Assembly: GCF_019904235.1 (NCBI RefSeq)
Contig: NZ_CP063202.1
Location: 1,798,001-1,862,000 of the forward strand
DNA length: 64,000 nucleotides
Origin: Erythrobacter sp. SCSIO 43205
GTDB taxonomy: Bacteria > Pseudomonadota > Alphaproteobacteria > Sphingomonadales > Sphingomonadaceae
Reading direction: 5' to 3'
Of the stretch, positions 46,264-55,373 are shown piece after piece. Position 1 is the first letter of the stretch. Every line of letters begins with the position of its first letter. A program made the position numbers and the translations under genes. The notes under the pieces were generated by a model. It was not told where the DNA came from, ran no database searches, and saw nothing but the letters and a program-made list of their open reading frames with translations.

Positions 46264-46820
46264 TTATCAATCGCCTCCAAGATCGCCCAGGCGGTTTGCG
46301 CATGGGGTGTGTTCGCGCTGGTGACTTTCACCTGCGCTTGAGAATAAAAGGGCTCTCGCGCCTCATACAATCTGGTGAGAATTTCCTTGGGATCGCCGTT
46401 TTTGAGCAAGGGGCGCGTATCCCTGCGCGAAGTGCGCTCGACCAGAATATCGATGTCTGAATGGATCCACACGGCAATCGCGTTTTCAAGGATCACCGAA
46501 CGGGTTTCATCATCGACGAAGGCTCCGCCACCGGTTGCGATGACACCGCTGCGCTCCTCGATCAGCCTCGCAATGACCCGGCGTTCGCCGTCGCGAAAAT
46601 ACTCTTCCCCGAATTCGGCAAAAATTTCCGAGATCGACCGCTGCGCCGCGTCTTCGATCTCTTCATCGGCATCGACAAAATCGCGCTTCAGCATTTCAGC
46701 CAATTTGCGTCCAACGGTCGATTTGCCAACGCCCATCAAACCCACAAGGACGATTGGTCTGTCGATGCGGCCTGCTATCCGCGCGATTTCCTGTGTATCT
46801 AGAGGCGTTTCTTCGCTCAT
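46254..46820 (-). CDS. aroK: Shikimate kinase
   Basis: The 188-residue P-loop kinase phosphorylates shikimate. GLMGVGKST is the Walker A motif, DADEEIE and the GGGAFVDDETR segment contact shikimate, and R in TSRRDTRPLL is in the lid. It is first in the aroK-aroB pair and divergent from the small membrane protein gene at 46905. Confidence 0.95.
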   Translation of the reverse strand: MSEETPLDTQEIARIAGRIDRPIVLVGLMGVGKSTVGRKLAEMLKRDFVDADEEIEDAAQRSISEIFAEFGEEYFRDGERRVIARLIEERSGVIATGGGAFVDDETRSVILENAIAVWIHSDIDILVERTSRRDTRPLLKNGDPKEILTRLYEAREPFYSQAQVKVTSANTPHAQTAWAILEAIDKWL

Positions 46821-46904
46821 TCCTGTCCCGAATACCGATCAAATGTGCAGGTGTGCACTTCTCTGTTCCCTGAGGGCCTAGACTTGGGGTAGGGCTCGCG
46901 CAAT

Positions 46905-47090
46905 ATGTCTGACGATGCAAAAAAGATTGCCCAACCTTCTTCTCCCCGGTTCAAGCGCAGCCTTGCGCTCTACGCTGGCGCAGCGGTGCTTGTTGTGATG
47001 GCATTGGCTTATATTGACGGCGGTGAAGAGCCATTGCACCCGATAGTGCAAAGCGTGTCTCTTGCGCCAGTTGCGGAGACGCAGCGATGA
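46905..47090 (+). CDS. Small hypothetical single-pass membrane protein
   Basis: The 61-residue protein has one membrane helix (residues about 21-37, LYAGAAVLVVMALAY) with a basic N-terminal side, suggesting an N-in orientation. Its stop overlaps the start of the next gene (ATGA), so it is translationally coupled to the large exported protein. No family recognised. Confidence 0.6.
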   Translation: MSDDAKKIAQPSSPRFKRSLALYAGAAVLVVMALAYIDGGEEPLHPIVQSVSLAPVAETQR

Positions 47091-49021
47091 TGCGGACAAT
47101 GATGATGCGTAAAAGATCGGGCGTTGCAGCGATAGGATTGCTTGGCGCGCTGAGCGGAACAGTTCTGGGCGGCTTAGCAGTAGCGCAAGATGCACCCGAA
47201 TCGCTTTTGCCGCCCGGATTTGATGATCCCGCTCCTGCTCCAACGCCTGCGCCGCCGCCCAGCGTCGCGCCGCCTGCGGGCCCGGCACCTGTTGCACCTG
47301 CAACTGGCCCACGGCCAGGCCAGCAGCCAGGAGCAACGCTCCCCGCAGCGCCCGGTTCGGCACCTGTGGTACAAAGCATACCAGACGTTCCCCGAATATC
47401 GAGCGATGAGGCGGCGAGGCTCCCGAGCCTTGAGGAGTTGGAAGAGCTCACCACCGACGAGCTCGACGATCTGTTGGGGCTTAAGCCGAAATTCGACATC
47501 CCGCCCGCCGCTCGTCGTTCGCTAGCTCAGGTAGGGGTATTGGCCCCCGCTGAAGGAGGCTTTCCCATAGGCGCATTAGCGAAGCAGCCACGCGCTCTCG
47601 TGCGGGCGATCCTTCAAGGGACGAAGGCGCCTATGGTGTCGCGCTGGGGGCATATTCTGGTGCGCCGCGCTCTGGTTAGCCGTTATGAAAGCCCTGAGGG
47701 CATGAACCCGGTGGAATTCGCTGCCCTCAGGGCCAGTGTGCTCAATTCTCTCGGCGAATTCACGCTAGCGCGCGCCATGGTGCAAGATATTGACACTGGC
47801 AATTGGACCACCAACCTCGCTGATCAGGCCCTTATCGCTTACATTGGCGCTGGCGATGTTGTCGGCTCGTGCCCTGCTGTGCGTTTTCAGGGGTCTGATC
47901 GAGACGATCCGGAATGGGTCATGCTGCGAGCGATCTGCAACGCCTATGCGGGTGAAGGCGCCCTATCCGCGCGCCAGCTTAACACTGCACAAAATGATGA
48001 AATTGCCCCTGAAATCGACCTTCTTCTAGCGCAGCGCTATGCGGGCGCTGCAGGACCAGGCCGGGGCGGAACAACGGTGTCTTGGGATGACGTTGAAGGC
48101 ATTACGCCATGGCGGTTCAGCCTTGCCAATGCGGTGGGAGAGACGATCCCCGATGCCCTTCTTTCAAGCGCACTCAACAGCCCTTCGGGTGGTTATTACC
48201 GCTTAGCGGGCGCAATCTCACCCGCGCTGCCTCTCGATCAGCGCATAGATTACGCCGAGTATGCGGCCTCTCGCGGGGTATTTTCATCAAAGGCTTTGAT
48301 CGGGCTTTATAGCGAGCTTTACAATAACGAAGGGCTCGCAGGGCCAGCGGCTCAGCGCGCCGCGCGCTTGCGTGACGCTTATGTGGCGCTTGATCCTGCT
48401 GCGCGCATCACCGCCATGCGCGGGCTTTGGGGTGAAGCTGGTAGCGCGCAAGGGACAGGTTTTGCAGGTCATATCCTCACCGCCTACGCTGCTGCGCGCG
48501 TCCCGCCATCGGCTGAAGCGGTAAGCGATGCCGACCCATTGATCACCTCCATGCTCACCGCAGGACTTGACCGTGATGCGCTTGCCTGGAGCCCGTTCGT
48601 GGAGGAGGGTTCGCTCAGTTGGGCGATGCTTGCCTTGGTTGACCCAGATGGCGATACGGCCAGCATCGCTGGCATTGGCGACTTTGTGAGTGACGATGGG
48701 AGTGAAGGGCAACGCAAATCCGCCTTTTTGATCGCAGGGCTTGGCGGGCTTGGCCGGCTGCCCGCTGATGATATCATTGGCTATGGCGCACAAGTTGGTG
48801 TCGATTTTGCCCGGCAAACCCGCTGGACAAGGATGATTGACCGGGCAGCCGAGGTGAAGAACCCGGCCATGGTGGCGCTCCTTGTGGGGCTGGGGATGCA
48901 GGGCGATAGCTGGTCGCAGATGACCCCGCTGCATCTTTTTCACCTCGTCTCGGCGCTCAATCGCGTGGGACTTGAAGCCGAGGCAAGGATGATCGCCGCA
49001 GAGGCGGTCGCGCGAGGCTAA
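47087..49021 (+). CDS. Large exported protein of unknown function
   Basis: The 644-residue protein has a signal peptide (SGVAAIGLLGALSGTVLGGLAVAQ-D) followed by a Pro/Ala-rich segment (residues about 42-95) and then an Ala-rich, mostly helical domain that may be built from repeats. No enzymatic motif is seen. GGAG precedes the first ATG by nine bases. It is coupled to the small membrane protein upstream and is followed by xerD four bases later, so the three may form one operon. Confidence 0.72.
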   Translation: MMRTMMMRKRSGVAAIGLLGALSGTVLGGLAVAQDAPESLLPPGFDDPAPAPTPAPPPSVAPPAGPAPVAPATGPRPGQQPGATLPAAPGSAPVVQSIPDVPRISSDEAARLPSLEELEELTTDELDDLLGLKPKFDIPPAARRSLAQVGVLAPAEGGFPIGALAKQPRALVRAILQGTKAPMVSRWGHILVRRALVSRYESPEGMNPVEFAALRASVLNSLGEFTLARAMVQDIDTGNWTTNLADQALIAYIGAGDVVGSCPAVRFQGSDRDDPEWVMLRAICNAYAGEGALSARQLNTAQNDEIAPEIDLLLAQRYAGAAGPGRGGTTVSWDDVEGITPWRFSLANAVGETIPDALLSSALNSPSGGYYRLAGAISPALPLDQRIDYAEYAASRGVFSSKALIGLYSELYNNEGLAGPAAQRAARLRDAYVALDPAARITAMRGLWGEAGSAQGTGFAGHILTAYAAARVPPSAEAVSDADPLITSMLTAGLDRDALAWSPFVEEGSLSWAMLALVDPDGDTASIAGIGDFVSDDGSEGQRKSAFLIAGLGGLGRLPADDIIGYGAQVGVDFARQTRWTRMIDRAAEVKNPAMVALLVGLGMQGDSWSQMTPLHLFHLVSALNRVGLEAEARMIAAEAVARG

Positions 49022-49025
49022 AGCG

Positions 49026-49943
49026 GTGTCGGCTGCGACGCGCGACTTTCTCGATATGCTCGCAGCCGAGCGCGGGGCGTCGGCCAACACGCTTGCTGCC
49101 TACACCCGTGATCTTGATGGGGCAGAGGAATTGGTGGGCGACCTTGCGGAAGCGCCGCGCGCCTCTGTAGCAAAGCTGGCTGGTGCGTGGAGCGACCTTG
49201 CTCCTTCAACCGTTGCACGCAAAGCGTCTGCGTTGCGTCAATTTTTTGGCTTTGCCTTGGACGAGGGGTGGCGCGAGGATGATCCATCTGGCGCGCTGCC
49301 CAAACCGCGTACCCGTCGCCCGCTTCCCAAAGTGCTCAGCCACGAGGCGGTAGATGCCCTGTTTGAGCGTGCTGAATTGGAAGCCTCTGCGGGAAAGACC
49401 ACCGCGATCCGGCAGTTGGCCTTGCTTGAATTGCTTTATGGTTCGGGCTTGCGCGCGACCGAGTTGGTGAGCCTGCCGCTTACCTCAGTCCCGCGCGATG
49501 CGCCGCTTTTAACAGTGATGGGCAAGGGCGGTCAGGCGCGCATGGTTCCGATCAGCGAGCGCGCGAAAGATGCAATCACCTCATGGCTGGAGGTGCGCCC
49601 GAAGGAACCCGCCTCGCGCTTTCTCTTTCCGTCGCGTGGAGGCAAAGCCTTGACGCGGGTGCGTTTGTTTCAAATGCTCAAAGAGCTTGCTGCGCGGGCC
49701 GATCTCGATCCCGCCAGCATCAGCCCCCACGTGCTGCGCCATGCCTTTGCGACCCATTTGCTGGAAGGCGGGGCAGACCTGCGTGTGCTCCAAACCATGC
49801 TTGGCCATGCCGATATTGCGACAACGCAAATCTACACCCATGTGGATGCCGCGCGACTTGTCGAGCTGGTCAATACGCGCCACCCTCTTGCGAATAGGCC
49901 TGTCGCGAACAGGCCCCTTGCGGGCGCGCGCGCAAAGCCCTAG
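49026..49943 (+). CDS. xerD: Tyrosine recombinase XerD
   Basis: The 305-residue recombinase resolves chromosome dimers at dif with XerC. An N-terminal SAM-like core-binding domain (residues 5-95) precedes the catalytic domain. Visible catalytic residues are R in [10 protein letters not shown] in [10 protein letters not shown]-x-L-R in [14 protein letters not shown] in LGHADI and Y in QIYTHV. The start is GTG four bases after the preceding stop. It is not flanked by mobile-element features, so it is read as the housekeeping XerD rather than an integrase. Confidence 0.92.
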   Translation: MSAATRDFLDMLAAERGASANTLAAYTRDLDGAEELVGDLAEAPRASVAKLAGAWSDLAPSTVARKASALRQFFGFALDEGWREDDPSGALPKPRTRRPLPKVLSHEAVDALFERAELEASAGKTTAIRQLALLELLYGSGLRATELVSLPLTSVPRDAPLLTVMGKGGQARMVPISERAKDAITSWLEVRPKEPASRFLFPSRGGKALTRVRLFQMLKELAARADLDPASISPHVLRHAFATHLLEGGADLRVLQTMLGHADIATTQIYTHVDAARLVELVNTRHPLANRPVANRPLAGARAKP

Positions 49944-49953
49944 CGAAAATCCC

Positions 49954-50898
49954 ATGATTTCTTACCTCGAATTTGAAAAGCCTATCGCCAGCCTTGAGCA
50001 GCGCATCAAGGAAATGCGGACGCTGGAAAGCGACGACGGCGTCGATGTAGCCTCTGAGATTGAGCGGCTTGAAACGAAGAGCGACGAATTGCTCGCCTCG
50101 ACCTATGCCTCGCTCAGCCCGTGGCAAAAGACACAGGTTGCGCGCCATCCGCAGCGCCCGCACTTTCGCGACTACATCGAGCACGCCTTTACGGATTTCA
50201 TGCCGCTTGGCGGGGACCGTGCCTATGGCGATGACGAGGCGATCATGGGCGGATTTGCCAAGCTTGGGGATCGGCGGGTCATGGTCATTGGCCATGAGAA
50301 GGGGAATGACACCCAAAGCCGGATCAAGCACAATTTCGGCATGGGCAAACCCGAAGGGTACCGCAAGGCAATCCGGCTGATGGAGCTTGCAGGCCGGTTT
50401 GGATTGCCTGTGGTAACACTGGTCGACACCTCCGGCGCGTTCCCCGGGATTGAGGCCGAAGAGCGTGGGCAAGCCGAAGCCATCGCGCGATCAACCGAAG
50501 CCTGCCTTGCGCTTCCGACACCCATGGTTTCGGTCATCGTGGGCGAGGGGGGGTCAGGCGGCGCGGTGGCCTTGGCGAGTGCTGAGCGAGTCTTGATGCT
50601 CGAACACGCGGTTTATTCGGTGATTTCCCCTGAAGGGTGCGCGTCGATTCTGTGGCGCACCTCGGAAAAGGCCGCCGATGCAGCACAAGCAATGAAAATC
50701 ACCGCACAGCACCTCAAACGCCTTGGCGTGATTGACAGAATTGTAAAAGAACCTGTCGGCGGTGCGCATCGTGATGCACAAAGAACGGCAGTAACACTTG
50801 GCAAGGCCATCGGCGAAGAGCTTGATAAGCTTGGAAAAATGGACAGCGAGGCGATCCTTGCCTTGCGCGAAAAGCGCTTTTTGGAACTTGGCGGCTGA
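49954..50898 (+). CDS. accA: Acetyl-CoA carboxylase carboxyltransferase, alpha subunit
   Basis: The 314-residue subunit starts [11 protein letters not shown] and shows the crotonase-type core ([40 protein letters not shown]) that binds carboxybiotin. It completes the fatty-acid-synthesis enzyme with AccB, AccC and AccD, which are not in this window. The frame is open upstream into xerD, but ATG 49954 is the family start. Confidence 0.95.
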   Translation: MISYLEFEKPIASLEQRIKEMRTLESDDGVDVASEIERLETKSDELLASTYASLSPWQKTQVARHPQRPHFRDYIEHAFTDFMPLGGDRAYGDDEAIMGGFAKLGDRRVMVIGHEKGNDTQSRIKHNFGMGKPEGYRKAIRLMELAGRFGLPVVTLVDTSGAFPGIEAEERGQAEAIARSTEACLALPTPMVSVIVGEGGSGGAVALASAERVLMLEHAVYSVISPEGCASILWRTSEKAADAAQAMKITAQHLKRLGVIDRIVKEPVGGAHRDAQRTAVTLGKAIGEELDKLGKMDSEAILALREKRFLELGG

Positions 50899-50988
50899 TC
50901 AAGTGTCAGTGAGGTAAGGGCTGACACAGCCTCGAAGAGTGTGCTTACTCATCAAGCAGCACTCGTTCCCGGATTTCAGGAGAGCCTC

Positions 50989-52464
50989 ATGACCAAATTT
51001 CTTCGCAAGACTAAGTTCGCAGGTGTTGCATCACTGACGCTTGCTTTAACCGCTTGTGCGACAACGCCAATTCCCGGCCAAACCGAGGCGATCACTCAGA
51101 GCGAAGCGCAGCAAGGGGCGCAGTATCACCCGCAACTTGTCGCCGAATTTGGGGGGGAGATGACGGGCCCTCTTGCGCAATATGTTGAGCAGGTCGGTTT
51201 GAATGTCGCCGTCGAATCAGGCCTTGGCGGTGCGCGCGATAGCTTTGAAGTCACTCTGCTTAATAGCCCTGTAAACAATGCCTTCGCAGTGCCGGGAGGT
51301 TATATCTACACGACGAGGCAACTTGTCGCCTTGATGGGAAGTGAGGCTGAACTTGCTGGAGTTCTTGCCCATGAGGTCGGGCACGTGACCGCTCGCCATG
51401 CTGAGCGACGCCAAAGAAGAGCACAGCGCAACCAAGGCATCGGGGTACTCGGCACGATCCTTTCTTCAGTGCTTTTGGGTGATAGCCAGTTGGGCAATCT
51501 CCTATCGCGCACAGCGGCAACCGCGCCGCAATTGCTCAACCTTGCCTATTCGCGCGAGCATGAAGAAGAATCGGACAGGCTTGGCATCGATTACATGAGC
51601 CGCGCTGGATATGACCCTAAGGCAATGGGCGACCTGCTCGAACGACTAGCGCGCCAAAATGCGCTCGATGCGCAGCTTCAAGGCAGGCAAAGCGCAAGCC
51701 CGCCGGTTTGGGCCAGCAGCCACCCAGAACCGGCGGCGCGGGTCCGTTTGGCCAATGCGTATGCAGAGGGGAAACCGGGCACGGTATCCAATCGCGATCG
51801 GTTTCTAGATCAGATCGACGGGATGATTTACGGGGACGACCCGGCACAAGGACTCGTTGAAGGCCGCGATTTTCTTCATCCCGACCTTCGCCTCGCATTC
51901 ACCGCGCCCCAAGGGTTTTATATGCTCAACGGGACGAGAGCCGTCACGATCAACGGCGAGGGCGGGCAGGCGCAGTTCACCACGGCGAGCTATAATGGCG
52001 ACTTGCAACAGTATATTTTACAAGCTTTTACAGCGGTCGGTGGCCAAAATAGCGGCCTTCGACCGCAACGAATCGAAAGAACGCGGGTGAACGGGCTCGA
52101 CGCTGCTTATGGACAAGCGCGAGTCAACAATGGGCAGTCTCAGGTGGATGTGACCGTTTTCGCGTATGAGTTCGCGAACGATCGTGCCTATCATTTCGTA
52201 ACAATTACACCAGCAGGCGGAGCAAATCCGTTTACCGCGATGTACCAGTCTGTTCGCAGGCTCTCAGCTGCGCAAGCGGCGCAGATTATTCCGCGCAGGC
52301 TACGTGTGGTGACAGTGCAGCGCGGCGATACGGTGGCGGGCCTTGCGCGGCAAATGGCTTATGACAATGCGCAAGTGGAGCGTTTCCGTGTCCTCAACGG
52401 CCTAGGCGATAACGAAGGGCTTCGCGCAGGGCAGCGAGTAAAACTGGTGGTTCGCGCGCGCTGA
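50989..52464 (+). CDS. M48 family metalloprotease with LysM domain, predicted lipoprotein
   Basis: The 491-residue protein has a lipoprotein signal (LALTACATT, lipobox L-T-A-C) and a zinc-protease motif H128-E-V-G-H with downstream E in EHEEESDRLG. A C-terminal LysM (VTVQRGDTVAGLARQM...VLNG) may bind peptidoglycan. It resembles BepA-like proteases that check outer-membrane assembly. ATG 50989 follows AGGAGAG. A bidirectional terminator follows. Confidence 0.9.
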   Translation: MTKFLRKTKFAGVASLTLALTACATTPIPGQTEAITQSEAQQGAQYHPQLVAEFGGEMTGPLAQYVEQVGLNVAVESGLGGARDSFEVTLLNSPVNNAFAVPGGYIYTTRQLVALMGSEAELAGVLAHEVGHVTARHAERRQRRAQRNQGIGVLGTILSSVLLGDSQLGNLLSRTAATAPQLLNLAYSREHEEESDRLGIDYMSRAGYDPKAMGDLLERLARQNALDAQLQGRQSASPPVWASSHPEPAARVRLANAYAEGKPGTVSNRDRFLDQIDGMIYGDDPAQGLVEGRDFLHPDLRLAFTAPQGFYMLNGTRAVTINGEGGQAQFTTASYNGDLQQYILQAFTAVGGQNSGLRPQRIERTRVNGLDAAYGQARVNNGQSQVDVTVFAYEFANDRAYHFVTITPAGGANPFTAMYQSVRRLSAAQAAQIIPRRLRVVTVQRGDTVAGLARQMAYDNAQVERFRVLNGLGDNEGLRAGQRVKLVVRAR

Positions 52465-52504
52465 TCGGGCGCATCGCTTACGTCCCAAATCTCACACGCA
52501 CAAA

Positions 52505-52541
52505 AGAAAAGCGGCGGGGAAATCCCCGCCGCTCTCTTTTT
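52505..52541. terminator. Bidirectional rho-independent terminator
   Basis: GCGGCGGGG and CCCCGCCGC form a nine-base-pair stem with an AAAT loop. CTCTTTTT follows on the plus strand and CTTTTCTTTTG on the minus strand, so it can serve both the M48 protease gene and the first Flp pilin gene. Confidence 0.85.
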
Positions 52542-52561
52542 CGCTGGTAAGCGAGGTCGGC

Positions 52562-52738
52562 TTAAGAAACCGTACCAGTGCGCATACCTTCTTCGACGTC
52601 GCCGAAGGTGTTCGAAATGGTGCCGCCAAGTGCGCCCATTGCGGTGATTGCAGCAACAGCGATAAGAGCAGCGATCAGGCCGTACTCAATTGCAGTTGCG
52701 CCTTCTTCGTTACGAGCGAGTTTGTTGATGAATTTCAT
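52562..52738 (-). CDS. Flp-type pilin
   Basis: The 58-residue prepilin has a short basic leader (MKFINKLARNEEG) followed by A-T-A-I-E-Y-G-L-I and a hydrophobic helix. The G|AT site is where the TadV/CpaA peptidase would cut, and the conserved E-Y follows it. ATG 52738 was chosen over an upstream start because the shorter form fits the Flp pattern and an AGGAG-like site lies nearby. The Tad assembly genes are not in the window. Confidence 0.9.
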   Translation of the reverse strand: MKFINKLARNEEGATAIEYGLIAALIAVAAITAMGALGGTISNTFGDVEEGMRTGTVS

Positions 52739-52859
52739 TTTTAGTCTCCTGGTTTTGGTCTTCGGTACCCGTGTCAAACTGAGTGGTTCAGTCGGACAAT
52801 CAGTGGAATTAAGTGTCAGCTCTTTACAAAACCCTAATTTGCCTTGGTCGAAATGAGCC

Positions 52860-53042
52860 TCAGCCCATCACGGCCACACTTTCCTCCACAACATAGTCCC
52901 ACGTATTGCTGGTGATTTCCGCCACGCCATTCACCGCAGCGATCATTGCAATCACGATAAGACTACAGATCAGCCCGTACTCAACAGCTGTGGCCCCGGA
53001 ATTGTCGTTCCCAATGTGCTTAAGGAAGCTTGTCAATTTCAT
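52860..53042 (-). CDS. Second Flp-type pilin
   Basis: The 60-residue prepilin (start MKLTSFLKHIGNDNSGATAVEYG) has the same G|AT...EYG processing pattern as its neighbour but differs in the rest of the helix, which carries Cys and Asn residues. It probably encodes a minor or alternative pilin. The two genes are 121 bases apart on the same strand; separate promoters are possible. Confidence 0.87.
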   Translation of the reverse strand: MKLTSFLKHIGNDNSGATAVEYGLICSLIVIAMIAAVNGVAEITSNTWDYVVEESVAVMG

Positions 53043-53139
53043 GTGGTCACCCGTTAATACGTTCCTGACAGCGACCAAAATCGCGCCAAGGCGTTAAAAA
53101 AAGACTAAGGGGCCTGCTCAAAGTGGAAAAAAAACCGAC

Positions 53140-53568
53140 ATGACGATGGAAGTGATCTATGTAGTGGCGGGCGCTTTGAGGAGAGGCGATGAGCTCTGGC
53201 TTATGCATCGCAGACCTCAAGAAAAAGCGCATGGCGGACTATGGGAGTTTCCCGGCGGCAAGGTCGAACGTACTGAAATTCCAGTAGAAGCCCTGATACG
53301 TGAACTCCACGAGGAGCTTGGTATCGTGGTCGAAACAACAGCGTGCGAGCCCGCCGCTTTCGCCGAAGATCGCGGTCAATCGGGTGAACGCCCACTTGTC
53401 ATATTGCTTTACACAATTGCCGATTGGGTGGGTGAGCCACTCGCATTGGAGGGCGGGGCAGTTGACTGGTTTTCGTCGCAAGAGATCGCGAAACTGGATA
53501 AACCGCCGCTTGATAACCGCCTATGCGAGCAATTGTTTGGCTTAGCATCGGGTCAAAAAGCCGGATGA
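53140..53568 (+). CDS. mutT: NUDIX hydrolase, MutT/8-oxo-dGTP diphosphatase type
   Basis: The 142-residue protein carries a NUDIX box (GGKVE...REL-x-EELG) after the LWEFPGG motif characteristic of MutT enzymes that clear 8-oxo-dGTP. ATG 53140 or 53146 are both possible. It is divergent from the pilin genes and followed by tRNA-Arg. Confidence 0.88.
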   Translation: MTMEVIYVVAGALRRGDELWLMHRRPQEKAHGGLWEFPGGKVERTEIPVEALIRELHEELGIVVETTACEPAAFAEDRGQSGERPLVILLYTIADWVGEPLALEGGAVDWFSSQEIAKLDKPPLDNRLCEQLFGLASGQKAG

Positions 53569-53664
53569 GGCGGCATTTTGAAAAAATTTCACAAAATTGG
53601 GCCGATTTGCTGCTAGAGGGGATTGCCAATTGGAAAAGGCCCCCTTATGTGCCGCAACTCTCGC

Positions 53665-53741
53665 GCGCCAGTAGCTCAGCTGGATAGAGTACCTGACTAC
53701 GAATCAGGCGGCCGGAGGTTCGAATCCTTCCTGGCGCGCCA
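53665..53741 (+). tRNA. tRNA-Arg (anticodon ACG), CCA encoded
   Basis: The acceptor GCGCCAG pairs with CTGGCGC. The D arm GCTC...GAG, anticodon stem CCTGA/TCAGG with loop CTACGAA (anticodon ACG at 53699-53701), and T arm GGAGG-TTCGAAT-CCTTC are all intact. The 3' end is G-CCA, encoded in the DNA. The A at position 34 is usually deaminated to inosine to read CGU/CGC/CGA. Confidence 0.97.
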
Positions 53742-53744
53742 AGA

Positions 53745-53777
53745 AAACCCACCCCCTCCAAGGGAGTGGGTTTTTTT
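53745..53777 (+). terminator. Rho-independent terminator after tRNA-Arg
   Basis: AAACCCAC pairs with GTGGGTTT around an inner CCC/GGG stem, followed by a run of T. It begins four bases after the tRNA CCA. Confidence 0.88.
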
Positions 53778-53882
53778 GTGACTGGTGCTCGCGCCTCTTG
53801 GTCCAGAACTTGCCAATTCGGAACTTTCTGGAGCGGTGGCGGTAAGTGGGATGAAAACCAACGCAACCCCCACGGAGTTACC

Positions 53883-54374
53883 ATGAGCGACCAAGCCCAA
53901 ATCCTCACCCGCATCGAAGAAGACCACAATCGCCAACGCGAGTTGCTCGATAAGATTGCCGAGACATCGGGCGATAGTGAAGAGCGCCGGAAATTGTTTG
54001 AGGAGCTCAATGCAGAGCTCAAAAGCCACGCCGCCGCCGAAGAGCAATCGCTGTATTCGGAAATGATCGCGGAACCTGACGCTAATGACGAAACGCGTCA
54101 CTCTGTCGCAGAGCACCAGGAAATCGACGAAATGCTCAATGATCTTGCTGCAACAGATATGAGCTCGCCGGGCTGGTTGCTGAAATTCAAGGAATTTGAT
54201 CACCGCTATCGTCACCACATCAACGAAGAAGAGGAAGATCACTTTCCCGACTTTGAGAAGCTGATCGACGACAAGACCGATGCCAAGCTCACCGAGACTT
54301 TCGAAGAACGCAAAAAGATTGAAAAGCAGGAGGCTGAAATCACGCCTGTCGCAGCAGACGACGCGAAAGAATAA
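53883..54374 (+). CDS. Hemerythrin HHE domain protein
   Basis: The 163-residue helical protein shows the HHE iron-binding pattern: EEDHNRQ near residue 15, SHAAAEE, AEHQEIDEML and FDHRYRHHINEEEEDHFP. These di-iron proteins bind O2 or act in iron and redox stress. ATG 53883 is used; the longer frame runs through the tRNA terminator. A clear terminator follows. Confidence 0.87.
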   Translation: MSDQAQILTRIEEDHNRQRELLDKIAETSGDSEERRKLFEELNAELKSHAAAEEQSLYSEMIAEPDANDETRHSVAEHQEIDEMLNDLAATDMSSPGWLLKFKEFDHRYRHHINEEEEDHFPDFEKLIDDKTDAKLTETFEERKKIEKQEAEITPVAADDAKE

Positions 54375-54401
54375 GCCCTTCGAAAATAGCGTTTATTGCA
54401 T

Positions 54402-54432
54402 AAAGCCCTCCGCCAATGCGGGGGGCTTTTTT
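54402..54432 (+). terminator. Rho-independent terminator after the hemerythrin gene
   Basis: A 12-base-pair stem with one G-T pair (AAAGCCCTCCGC with GCGGGGGGCTTT), loop CAAT, followed by a T run. Confidence 0.9.
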
Positions 54433-54532
54433 GTGGGTCGCGCAAGAGTCGCATGGGGGCACGCGCACAAGGTATGCACCAAATCGCGTGCAATTTTCGG
54501 GTGAGAGCCTATATCAGAAGCAGGGGCAGCCT

Positions 54533-54715
54533 ATGGCGGTTGCAATCAATACATCGCTTCAGTCAATTCCGGCCGTATCATGCAAACTTTGCACGGAACC
54601 ATCTGAGCGTGCAGCGATTTTTACCCTTGGGATCACGAAAGGAAGTATAACGGGCCGCACGCCGGGGCTCATTTGCTTGCCAGGAATATGCCGCATGGCG
54701 GCAACAGAAAGGTAA
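54533..54715 (+). CDS. Possible small protein upstream of folE
   Basis: The 60-residue frame starts MAVAINTSLQSIPAVSC and has two Cys pairs (C-x2-C and C-x4-C) that could bind metal. AGGGGC precedes the ATG by about eight bases, and the stop is five bases before the folE ATG, suggesting coupling. Codon use looks coding, but no family is recognised, so it could be a leader ORF. Confidence 0.45.
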   Translation: MAVAINTSLQSIPAVSCKLCTEPSERAAIFTLGITKGSITGRTPGLICLPGICRMAATER

Positions 54716-54719
54716 TGCC

Positions 54720-55343
54720 ATGAATTACATGAACGCGCATGACGCGGACGAGTTTGACCCGGATAACCCGTTGAACAAACCTGATGTACCTGAAGATGTT
54801 CAGGAAGCTGTGCGCACATTGCTGCGCTGGGCGGGCGATGATCCGACCCGCGAAGGCCTGATCGACACCCCCAAACGCGTTGGTCGTGCCTGGCTTGAAT
54901 ATTGCCGTGGCAATCAGGAAGACCCTGCGATCCACCTCTCGCGCATTTTCGAAGAGGTGGGCGGTTATGAAGAGATCGTGCTTCTCAAGGACATCCCGTT
55001 TCAATCACATTGCGAACACCACATGGCGCCGATCACGGGCAAAGCGCACATTGCTTATCTGCCTAACAATAAGGTGGTGGGCATCTCGAAGCTTGCGCGC
55101 GTGCTTCATGGATATGCCAACCGCTTGCAAGTGCAAGAACGCCTGACAGCTGAAGTCGCTGAGTGCATTTGGAACAATCTTGAGCCGCGCGGTGTCGCGG
55201 TTGTGATCGAGGCCGAGCACGGTTGCATGACAGGGCGCGGGGTCAAGGTGCATGAGGTTGAAATGCTCACGAGCCGTATGATGGGCTGTTTCCTAGACGA
55301 CCCGGCAAGCCGCAAGGAAGTGCTTGGCCTTATGGGCTATTGA
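54720..55343 (+). CDS. folE: GTP cyclohydrolase I
   Basis: The 207-residue enzyme makes dihydroneopterin triphosphate for folate and pterins. Zinc ligands lie in SHCEHHMAP and in EHGCMTGRG; LARVLHGYANRLQVQERLT is the family signature. The first 25 residues are acidic and variable. Confidence 0.95.
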   Translation: MNYMNAHDADEFDPDNPLNKPDVPEDVQEAVRTLLRWAGDDPTREGLIDTPKRVGRAWLEYCRGNQEDPAIHLSRIFEEVGGYEEIVLLKDIPFQSHCEHHMAPITGKAHIAYLPNNKVVGISKLARVLHGYANRLQVQERLTAEVAECIWNNLEPRGVAVVIEAEHGCMTGRGVKVHEVEMLTSRMMGCFLDDPASRKEVLGLMGY

Positions 55344-55373
55344 GCAGGCCGACTTATGCGATAAGGGAAGGGC

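Noticed and set aside
49026..49943. xerD as a phage or island integrase
   Set aside because: Length, motifs and the accA neighbour fit chromosomal XerD; no att-like repeats or mobile genes nearby.
53665..53741. tRNA-Arg as an integration site for a mobile element
   Set aside because: No integrase, direct repeat of the tRNA 3' end or foreign cargo follows; a terminator and a hemerythrin gene do.
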